Assembly: GCA_019648995.1 (NCBI GenBank)
Contig: BLXT01007889.1
Coordinates: 73,944-101,166 of the forward strand
Reading direction: 5' to 3'
DNA from: Plakobranchus ocellatus
Lineage: Eukaryota; Mollusca; Gastropoda; Plakobranchidae
DNA length: 27,223 nucleotides
Position 1 is the first letter of the stretch, and each line of letters begins with the position of its first letter. Of the stretch, positions 1 through 9,380 are shown piece after piece. Under the pieces are notes generated by a model. It was not told the DNA's origin. It saw nothing but the letters and a program-made list of their open reading frames with translations, and did no database searches. Position numbers and translations under genes: made by a program.

Positions 1-292
1 TTTACTCTAATGGGTTCTTTAATAGAAACTTGCTACTATTCGACCGAGTGATGTAATGAGTCCTGTGTCTGGGCTGCATAATAGATGTTTACTCTAATGG
101 GTTCTTTAATAGAAACTTGCTACTATTCGACCGAGTGATGTAATGAGTCCTGTGTCCAGGCGGCATAATAGATGTATACTATAGTGGGTTCTTTAGCAGA
201 AATTCGTAACCATTTACCCAAATGGTGTTCTGTACTTGTGTCTTTGTTGCGTAAAAGATGTTTATTAAATGGGTTCTTTAGCAGAAAATCTT
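1..292. repeat. 87-bp tandem repeat, two near-identical and two diverged copies
   Basis: Units 1-87 and 88-174 differ only at a few bases near CTGGGCTG/CCAGGCGG. Unit 175-260 is strongly diverged but keeps TGGGTTCTTTA and the ATGT ends, and 261-292 is a partial fourth unit (AATGGGTTCTTTAGCAGAAA). The array probably continues to the left of the window. Confidence 0.93.
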
Positions 293-454
293 GGAAGTGA
301 GTGAGAAACGGGGCAGACTCTTGTCTAGGCAGATGACACGATTGAAGAAGACACTGATGGAAAATTTGCCATGTGATTCCCAGGGACTACTGATTTAAAG
401 GGTGATTCACACGCTGCTCAATATGATAATTTGTTATCTCTGTATATGAAGCCT

Positions 455-590
455 TTTCCAAGAAAGGTGATCTCAGATTTTCAGGCCCTCATCAGGCCAG
501 AACGCCGGTGGTGGGGCTTGAATCTGCAACATAAGGGTCCTTGCCCTCCTTAGGCAGGTTCTCTATCCACTGTGCCACCTACCACCCTCC
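455..590 (-). mobile_element. tRNA-derived SINE, antisense
   Basis: Read on the minus strand, GGCACAGTGGATAGAG (576-561) fits a pol III box A and GATTCAAGCCCC (524-513) fits box B, about 45 bp apart as in tRNA heads. A body follows, GGCCTGATGAGGGCCTG...GAGATCACCTT (about 505-465). The same body recurs near 1072-1113 without the head. This is a degenerate SINE, not a functional tRNA. Confidence 0.7.
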
Positions 591-914
591 CCGATAGATA
601 TGATAAAGATCTATAGTTGAAGGAAGCTATAACTTTAGAGATGAAACCAAATTGCCTAAAACATTGCTGGAAGTTAGGTTGAGGGCGACCTTCTCCAGTA
701 ATATCTACAAAGGTTTTTTTGTCTGGAAAAACCAAACAACATCGTTGAATCTTTATCAGAGCAATGAGTTGCACATCTATGTCCTTTATCTGTCTACGGA
801 GGGTCACCATCAGGGCTTTGAACGATGTGGGATAAAAAGTATGACACTTGTATCAAAGGAGTCGACCGTTGTATTGTACCAAACAGCATAGGAATATGTT
901 TTACATCCTTTGAT

Positions 915-1218
915 CTTCAATATTTACCTTTGCTTATCATTATTACCGGTATTTCTGTTCTTGGCTTGAAAAGATGCCATCAGTCTCTCACTTGGACAAT
1001 CTGTCTCCTCTTGGCTTGAAGAGACACCATCAGCCTTGATTGGTTTTATTTTATTTAGCTAGTCCACAACAAGGTGATCTCAGGCTTGTAGGCCCTCCGT
1101 CAGGCCAAGGCGTTATCAATTATTACCTCTGTTTATCATTATAATTTCTGTTCTTGGCTTGAAAAGAAACACCCTCAGCCTCTCTCTTGGACAATCTGTC
1201 ACTTCTTGGTTTGAAAAG
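915..1218. repeat. ~100-bp direct duplication, 193-bp period
   Basis: The segment from about 915 (CTTCAATATTTACC...CTTGGCTTGAAAAGA...CACTTGGACAATCTGTC) recurs from about 1113 with moderate divergence; ATTTCTGTTCTTGG begins at 951 and at 1144. The space between holds a SINE-body fragment. Confidence 0.75.
1072..1113 (-). mobile_element. headless SINE body fragment
   Basis: AGGTGATCTCAG...AGGCCCTC...TCAGGCCA matches 465-505, the body of the antisense SINE upstream, in the same orientation. No tRNA-like head is attached, so this is a 3' fragment or a 5'-truncated copy. Confidence 0.6.
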
Positions 1219-1341
1219 CTCCTTAGCTTCCAGTTATCCGTTTTCGGTTCTACACGAGAGCCCAACCGTATAGACTTAGAAGCTCTCTGGCTGTGTGGGT
1301 AATATTCGGCCGTGAGACCTGAATGTATATCTGAGAACGGG

Positions 1342-1365
1342 GAGGAGAAGAAGAAGAAGAAGGAG
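1342..1365. repeat. GAA/GAG microsatellite
   Basis: A short run of GAG and GAA triplets. Confidence 0.8.
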
Positions 1366-2978
1366 ACAGTGGGATATGGTTTTGTAATCGTTATTTAATG
1401 TTCATATTACACGAACGTATCTTTCGATGAGATTGTATCTTTTGATACTCCATGTTACGATGTGCTTTGTTCGGAACTGGCAGGACAAAACGCGCAACTC
1501 GGATCCAGTGTTTCGCAAACATAAAAAAACTCTGTCATGATCTAAAGCATTTTGCAGGCCTGCCTTCTTGAAAATGCCCAAAATATGGACATCTCGATTA
1601 TGAAATAGGGATGGCTCACACAAGATTATGATATTTCTATGGAGGCATTTATTTGCATTTAAAAAAATACTATACTCATTCACTACGCAGACATTTATTG
1701 GCATTCTTCTTATCGATAGGAACTGATTATTGAGGTGAGATGCACAAAATTAATTCATATCTGCGGGCTTTCGCCTCCTCGGGTTTAAAGGTTTCGGGCG
1801 CCTTCGGCTGGGCTTTTCTGCTTTGAGTTACAGGCTTTACATTTAGGCTAGGGTGATGAGAAGTGGATTAATGATTCAACAAAGAGAACATCGTAGGACA
1901 GAGTGAATTAGATCCTATGCGACCTCCCACTTTATCTAAATCTAGAAAGAGCGCACTCAACATTCTTCTAATTCAAATAGCTAGCCCGATGGTATGGCTC
2001 AGTTTCAGTTTCACAGTGATCTTTAGATCTACATCTCCCTGTCTTGTTCCAAAAGTACCGGTATTTGATTAGTTTATAGACGCACTTCAGTATTTAGTGC
2101 CTGGATGTAACATTTACAAGGACACTGCTACAAATATGCTTAGTAATTCAGAACCTTTGGATGATTGAACGGGTAGATTGTGTCTTCTGTAAACAGTGGT
2201 TTCGTTGTTCTTGTTTAAACTTTCGCTCTGCCCCACGTCAGTAAACGTCTAGAAGATGTTTATAATGCTGTAAGTAATGATGTGTGGTTGATGTATCTAA
2301 CAAGTTATGAATGCAACTGTGAAACATCCCTATTATTCATTGTTTAAAGACATACATATCTAAATTTTACGTAACATTATGTTCTATGTCTATTACATGT
2401 ACAAAATTAAATAAAATAATGTCATTTGGAAGACAAGACATATATGTTTGTTTTGTGTTAATCACTCAATTGGGGACTACGTAGCCATGGCGGCAAGATG
2501 CTCCCCTATTGGGATCTTCCTAGCCTCTTCCGAAAAAAAGAAACCTCAAAGAATAATCGGGAAAAAATCAAGATGCCATTCGCGAGTACAAGTAAATATT
2601 TCTAAGGCTGTCACTCAGCTTGTATCGGGACCATTGAATGTGCAAATTACTTTTGGTTATGTTAAGGTATAACATATACGAAAATCTTGATGTTGAGGAG
2701 GTTTCACGGCAAAATTTCATTATCGATTACTCTCTGAAGTCTGTCAAGCCCAGTTTCCACCCCTGAGCACGAGCCAGTGGAATCTAAGCCTAGAACCTCG
2801 GATGCTTATCGAGAAGCCAAACAGATGCCTCCCCCTCCCCCGGAATGGAAGGGGAGGCGATGAGAGTCGATAACCCACAGAGTAAATACAATCATTTTGT
2901 TTTGTGTTCTCATTTTCATGGAAAATGTATAGCCACCAGTGACCACGTGGATATTGTTTCTTTTTAATCAGGTACACT
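1366..2978. other. Non-coding, no recognised feature
   Basis: No ORF longer than 100 codons and no recognisable protein. A locally GC-richer patch with CGGGTTTAAAGG and TTCGGGCGCCTTCGG lies near 1765-1815, but I cannot assign it. Confidence 0.5.
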
Positions 2979-3250
2979 TTGAGCGGTAGCTCATCTGGCA
3001 GGGCAGTCAGCTACCAAGTCAGAGGTCCGTGGTTCGAATCCCAGTCCGGGCCAAGTCAGATTTTCAATGCTCCTCTGTGTCGACCCAGCACTAAATGGAT
3101 AGCTAGGTCTCTTAAGACCCGGCGAAAGTAAAGGCGGCAAGGAAAGCAATGGCAAATTACCTCATAATGCCGTATGCCAAGAACAATCAGGACCCTAATC
3201 CTGGTTCCCCGATGCTTAAACTAAGCATGACACCCACTTTACTTTTACAC
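2979..3250 (+). mobile_element. tRNA-derived SINE, sense, with RTE-like body
   Basis: Box A-like TAGCTCATCTGG (2987-2998) and a perfect box B GGTTCGAATCC (3032-3042) form a tRNA-like head with no matching acceptor stem. A body follows with GTGTCGACCCAGCACTAAATGG, then GGAAAGCAATGGCAAATTAC and ATGCCAAGAACAATCAGG. From memory this last block resembles the 3' ends shared by RTE-clade LINEs and their SINEs (GGCAAACCACT..TTGCCAAGAA type). The 3' border is uncertain. Confidence 0.75.
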
Positions 3251-3359
3251 TTTGATGAAGAGCAGAAATCATTAACTCATAAAATAGCCGTAGGACCTAA
3301 GGACGGTGGTGCTAACCTTGGATGTCATAGCCTTAAGCTTAGAATCTAATACCAGCAAG

Positions 3360-4335
3360 TGAATAATTCATTTAAATATCGACAGTGTGAGGTTGGTAGA
3401 AACTTTAAAATAATTTTAATAGACAGCCACTGCCTAAACACAGCCTGTTTTAGTAATACTTGGCACATTATTGAGAAGCAACAAATATACAATGGCAAAG
3501 CTTTTGCCACACAGCAGCGTGGCATTTTTTCTTTAAGTTTTCTTTTTGTTATCTATTTGACATAGTGTAAAAAATCTACAGAGAAAATGCATTTGTTCGT
3601 GCGCTCGGTTTCATAGAACCGCATCGGGACCAGTAACCACTCTTTATATATTTAATTTATTCCTAAATAGGAGGTCATTTACAGGGGGAAAATCGGCAAT
3701 ATTTGACCAGCAAGTTAGCCTAAAAATGGTAGATAGTCTTAGATTTGATCGCTCTAGGCTTCGAAAATAACATTTTAGAAGGCTAAATTTTCATATAGAT
3801 ATCGATAATGTAAGACTGTTAAATAAATTAAATTGTTAGCGACAGCTTGAAACCCGCAAGTTAGTTTTAATCGTAACAGAGCTTGTTTTTCAGAAATATT
3901 TTGCACATTATTTTTTCTACAATGGGAAATTTTTTGTCGCTTTTCGGTTTTCAAGTCGCGCTTCCATAACAATTTTAGCAACCACATGCCTAAAATACAA
4001 TTCAATAATATTATTATTTGATGTTGTTCATAAAAAAATTTAACAAGTCTTTTGTCTGAATAATTAGATTAAAGGTTTTTCTTTCTTTTCTTTTCACTTA
4101 CAGAGACCAAATCGGCAATTTTTTACTAAAACTAGTCTAATATTTGGAAGCTACTTCAGATTTGATCGCCTGCAGCTTTGAATCTAACAAAAGAAGGCTA
4201 GATTTTGATTTATATAACGATAGAACAAGGTTGAGAATCACTTTTAAATAACTTATATGGACAGCCTCAGCTAAATTAGTTTCGATCGAAAAAAAACCTT
4301 TTTTTTTTAAGGAATATTTGCACATTTTCCTACTC
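3360..4335. repeat. Diverged ~430-bp tandem triplication
   Basis: Two long copies are clear: about 3684-3912 and 4101-4328 share AAATCGGCAAT, AGATTTGATCGC, AGAAGGCTA.ATTTT, GATA...AAG and AATATTTTGCACATT in the same order. A third, weaker and truncated copy ends near 3470 (TAGACAGCC...TTGGCACATTATT). GCACATT recurs at 3463, 3903 and 4320. No coding frame is shared by all copies. Confidence 0.65.
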
Positions 4336-4904
4336 TTTTTCCAAAAATCTAGGCATTGGACAATATAAAGAAAGACGATATAATACATTTGTGATGTGTT
4401 AGAAAGGGAAGCTTTCTTGAAACGAAACAGGCAATATGTGCAAAAAAACGCTACCTTAGTATCAAGTCCATATTCTACATCTGAGATAGTCGATTCTAAA
4501 CATTTAAGCACCGTAGGCTCAACTGACACCTCCAATGTGATTTTTATGTTAGATTTAAAGTATTTACCTCCCAAAACAACATTTTTATACCTTCAAAAGT
4601 TCTTTTCAATATCTACTTTTGTAAATAAATGGCAAAATGTGTTTTGGAGTTATTTCTTCCTCCGATTTTTCTCAGTTATTTCTTGTAAGATGTCCCATTG
4701 TTTATAAAAATGTTTGTCTTACCCAAATATTAGAGGAAATAAATCTCTCAGACACAGGACAACTATTTGAGGGCTTTAGTACCATTAAGGGGCGATAGAA
4801 GCTAAATCACCTTCTTTTTCTGTCAATGTCAATGTTTCTCTCATGCAGGTTTAGTCTAAACAATTAAAAAAGCAAAGAAATACTAGGCTGCAAAACTTCA
4901 ATAA
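4336..4904. other. Non-coding, no recognised feature
   Basis: Overlapping short ORFs on both strands have low-complexity or hydrophobic content without any family signature. I see nothing else here. Confidence 0.5.
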
Positions 4905-4966
4905 AAACCAACATCAACACAAAATCTTGCTTTTAAATTCAATAACAAATGTTTGATACTTTATTG
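4905..4966 (-). terminator. Candidate distal polyadenylation site of FRS2
   Basis: On the minus strand AATAAA (4966-4961) is followed within about 35 nt by a GU-rich stretch TTTTGTGTTGATGTTGG (about 4926-4910), the layout expected for a cleavage and polyadenylation site with cleavage near 4940. It lies 10.6 kb beyond the FRS2 stop at a change in sequence texture. AATAAA hexamers are common by chance in such AT-rich DNA, so this is weak. Confidence 0.3.
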
Positions 4967-6313
4967 TGTATGAAGCATATAACGATCCATAAAATACTGT
5001 TTTATATACACAGTGCATATACATGTATATGTTTACATACAATACTTTTGTCTCATACAATAATGTTTGAAGCCACGTTACCCTGTAGCCAATATATTTT
5101 AACCGCAGAGGGTAATTACATGTTATACATTAAAACTCAGGAAGACCTGTCTGATGTAACAACAAAATGAAAAGGATTAGGAAGTATCGTAGAATTAACA
5201 GCAGGGAAGATTGAATAGGGATATTAATTTTCGTTTTTAATCGAGAAAAGGTAACAAAACCAGATCAGTTAGTGTAAGAAACAACAAAATATTGCTCGAG
5301 ATTACAAGGTAAATAATAAAATTACAGGCACATTTTAGCAAAAGTAAACATTCCAAAAAATGAATGAATAAAAACTGAATGCACCTAGTAAAGAAATGCA
5401 TGGCTGGGATTTAGGCAGTGAACTTTTTGAGATTTCTTTGTTTAAATTACAAATAAAAGGGAAAAATCACACAAACTGGTTCATTTAAAAAAAAAAAAAA
5501 AGTCATTACAAAAATTACACCACAGTCAAACTGTACCCAAAACTACCATCATGAACAAATTAAGCACTAGTGGCTTTGGGCTCTTAATTCACAACTTTGT
5601 TTTTTAATTGTACGAGCTTTCAACTACAAAGATAAGACATCAGGCTTTCTTTTAATGGAAAAAATGTTTGCCTTAACAGAAATAAGAATTACATTGTTAT
5701 TGTTTGCAAGACTAGTGAGAAAGTTTTATGCCCAAGAGTTTATGGACGGAGAAATACTGATGTAGAGGATATAACAATTTATAGAATTCACACCAACTTA
5801 GGGAGCCCAGGGTCTTTTGTTTCTTTTTTTTGACAAAACTTAGAGGCCAAATTAATTTTTATATAAAGGCAAGATTTCAGTTATTTCCATCTTATTTCAA
5901 TACTTCAGTATTCATGGCCACCTTTCAGAGCAAATTTTGGTGGATTGCCTCTCTGTGTACTGCTTAAGCGCTATAGCAGCTGAAATTTTATAAAACAATT
6001 ATTAATAATAGTGTTCCTGTTAGTCGCATCTATTCCAGTATTCTTTAGATCCATGTTCATATTGCTGACATGGCCACAACCTTTATCAGTTATTGTCCTG
6101 CCACAATATACATGGTGCCCCAGCCAGTGAAACCTTTTTAAATCTCTGTCATTGGCCTCCTAGCTATCTCTTCTAATCCGCTCACTAAAAGACCTTAAAA
6201 GTTTCTCAAATGAAGAAAATAGGAAGTAAAGAATGTCATCAATGTTTTAAGAAACCAGTTTAAATGTCATAAATTTTGTGCACTAAACATCTCAAATTTT
6301 TATAGTCAAAAAC

Positions 6314-6570
6314 ATATGAAGAGTCCATGGGAAGAACAGTCGTAGTCACAATTTGGCATTTTTCAAGTTACCCAGTAAATTTCTGCTTTACATCATATCA
6401 TGCTAAAACCTAACTAAAATCTTCCTAAATAAAAGAACTAGAAGACTTGTGACAGGAGAATCCACAGGATTAAGAAACAGAAAGGTTTAGATGCTTTGGA
6501 AAGTTACAATTGAATTTTCCCAAACTCCATTTCTGTGATTATGACCGCTCTTCCCATGGGCTCTTCATAT
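6314..6570. repeat. Long hairpin with 37-bp imperfect arms
   Basis: Arm 6314-6350 (ATATGAAGAG.CCATGGGAAGA...) is the inverse of 6534-6570, with 32 of 37 positions complementary. All five mismatches are transitions, each readable as a G:U wobble on one strand or the other. The spacer is 183 bp. Confidence 0.85.
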
Positions 6571-8343
6571 ACATGTATTATTCTAAGGCTGTACTTAGTG
6601 TTGAAACTTGGAGAGTATTAGTCATTTATGAACAGCTAAGATTTGTTATCAGTAAGAAATGAGCATCTAATCTTTGCATCTGAAGCATTCTAAGAAAGAA
6701 AAATTTACTCCAAAAGTCAGACTTGATTTCCTGAACTTATCTGCACATTAAATTTTCTTCTCATATCAGTACATCAGAGTATCAGATTGCCCCGCTGTTT
6801 TATAAATGTTAACAAAATGTAAAAAGAAAACAAAAAAACATTATCCTTCACAGAGGACGTAAGCATACACCCATATTTTCAAGAGTAAAGAAAATTAGTA
6901 TATAATGTACATGTATCCATTGCAAATTTTTGTATTGACTGCTGATCAGTGGAGACTTAAATAAACAACTTTTGCTTATAAACAGAGCATAGACATATGA
7001 AATGAATGTGTGGGCAATACAAAAAATTTAGAAAAAAAAAAAACTTCAAACTTTAAGTATACATACCTGGGGTCAAAACCAAAAAAAAGACAACAAAAAA
7101 TGCCATACCAATAACCAGCCTTCAACAACGTATGGATAGGCAGTGACGAGAGTTATTGAATTGGTCTGAAGACAAACTCAGCCAGAGCTGTCATCAGTTA
7201 TTAAAATGGAAAAATTTGGTACAACAAACATGAATTATGACATTATAAAATAATGAAGAAAATTTTGTTTATACCCATTTCAACAGTGGACATCTGAGGA
7301 ACAATTAAACAACCCCCCCTCCCCCTCCCAAAAAAAATTGAGTACATTTCCAGAGGATATTTCTTACAATAGTTTCAGTCAAGATAAAGCTTTTGATTGA
7401 TGGAGTTCTTTTCTCTTTGCCATTGTTACCACTACCAATGAGGAAAGCCAAGATAGATAAAATTTACAATGCTTTATGGCAACGGAAAAAAAATTCAGGA
7501 CTCTATACTCATTTAATGTAAGTTTGTTCCAAGTATGGGATATTCTTCATTCCATTATAATTTTAAAAATTTTTCCAACACTGGTTTTGCTTTCACTAGG
7601 TAGTTTTTACACCTATAAGGAGCACTAGCAGAAGAAAAATTAGTGCGGCAGAGTGGAGGTTGGGAATTGTATTACTTGTATTTGTTTAATATTCTTTTCT
7701 CAGAATTGTATGCATGCATGGCAACCTCTGCCTTCTTACAGTAGAGCTTAACTCAATACAGGTGTACAGTATGTATTTACTTTGCTTGAATTAAACCAGT
7801 CAACTCGTTCCGATGGATTTATCCTTTAAAAAATTCCACTCATTGGTTGAGGCAAGGAGAGAGGAAGGAAATTAAAATGGATTGTTACCGAATTTTATGA
7901 CAGAATGGCTGAATGAAGAGATGGCAAACAATGTGTGACAGATTTTGTAATACAGCAACACTTACAAGCAAGATAGTTGATAGCAATTATCATAATCAAT
8001 ATAAATTGTGTATAAGAAGTATTAAAGAATTTTTTTTTTAATCTTAACAAATAAAAAAAGGGAAAAAAAAAAAATAACCTTCCATTGCACAACCCTTCAA
8101 TTATTGCAAATAACGTTAATAACAATGCTAAAAAATAATAGACACCACACTGCACTATTTGAAAGTAAACACATGTCTAGGCAGTTTCACAAAAAAAAGC
8201 AATAGTAGATTTTTTTTTTTTTTTACGCACCTACAGTAATGTTTTTGTAAATTTAATCATAAAAGGTAGGGACCATGTTGTAATATTGAATGTATACATG
8301 AGACCATGTAGCTAAAAAAGCTTTTATACACTCTTTTAATACA

Positions 8344-8372
8344 CCTCAACAGTATAACAATAACTGTTGAGG
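8344..8372. repeat. Perfect 10-bp stem, 9-nt loop hairpin
   Basis: CCTCAACAGT (8344-8353) and ACTGTTGAGG (8363-8372) are exact inverse complements around ATAACAATA. Just downstream GGCAAAAATCAATTTC and GGCAAAAATTAATTTG form a direct repeat. Confidence 0.85.
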
Positions 8373-8856
8373 CAAAAATCAATTTCAGGCAAAAATTAAT
8401 TTGCCATGCACCTTGAAATAAAAAAATTTGTATGCAAGTTAACATTTTCTTTTTTTATATCGTAAATTTAAGAAAAAAAAACATACATTTTTCATCATGA
8501 GCTCAACTCAAGCCAACACATCGGAAAAATAAAAATTAAATTTACAACAAAAAAAATATATTCAAATTTGTAAGATTGTTTTTGATATTAAAATACATGA
8601 ATATTCAGGTGTTAGGAAAAAAATAAAAGTATTTAAGTTTGCATGCAATAATGAAACATTGCGAGAGGTACTGTAAATGAAGAAAGGAGAGAAGAAGTGA
8701 AATTTAAAATATAATGCATGCCAAAACAAACTATCAAAGCCTCTATTTATTTTTTTTTTTTTTAAAGATTCCATGATAGGCTGAAAACTCTACAAGGCCA
8801 ATGAACCCAAAGAAGACAATGGTCAGCTCATAAAAAATGACATGAAATAGGAAGAA

Positions 8857-9380
8857 GGTAAGTCCTTGTAGTAATTACTGACCTATCACAGCTACAAACA
8901 AGCATAGGCACAATTAGCAGACATGGGCATACACTGCAGGTAAAAAAGGTAATTCCTTGTAGTAATTACTGACCTATCACAGCTACAAACAAGCATAGGC
9001 ACAATTAGCAGACATGGGCATACAATGCAGGTAAACCAGGAATATCAACAGTAAACCAGGCACAATTAGCAGACATGAGCATACGCTGTCAGTCAAACAG
9101 GCACAAACAGAACAGCGGACAAAGGAATACAATGTTGGTCAACCAGGTACAAACAGAACAGCGGACATAGGCATACACTGTTGGTCAACCAGGCACAAAC
9201 AGAACAGCAGTCATAGGCATACACTGTTGGTCAAACAGGCACAAATAGAACAGCGGACATGGGCATACACTGTTGGTCAACCAAGCACAATAAGCAGGCA
9301 TGCACATACACTCATAGTAACTTGGACACAATAAGCAGACATGCGTATACACTGTTGGTAAATGAGGCACAATTAGCAGA
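8857..9380. repeat. 46-bp minisatellite with a 91-bp higher-order duplication
   Basis: From 9099 the unit AGGCACAAACAGAACAGCGG + ACATAGGCATACACTGTTGGTCAACC repeats at 9099, 9145, 9191, 9237 and 9283 (exact 46-bp step), then decays at about 9323 and 9365. On the left, two 91-bp copies (from 857 and 948 past 8000) carry an extra GTAATTACTGACCTATCACAG block fused to the same core. Short ORFs crossing it only translate the repeat. Confidence 0.92.

Noticed and set aside
1402-1704. 100-codon minus-strand ORF
   Set aside because: No family signature and no neighbouring exon; length is within chance expectation.
2979-3055. Possible functional tRNA gene
   Set aside because: Boxes A and B are present, but the 5' and 3' ends cannot form an acceptor stem and a SINE body follows.
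4137-4707. Overlapping ORFs on both strands (145 and 103 codons)
   Set aside because: The frame runs partly through the diverged tandem repeat and is not kept in the other copy; hydrophobic low-complexity content only.
8857-9380. CRISPR array
   Set aside because: Repeats are directly adjacent 46-bp units without unique spacers, in a eukaryotic context; it is a minisatellite.
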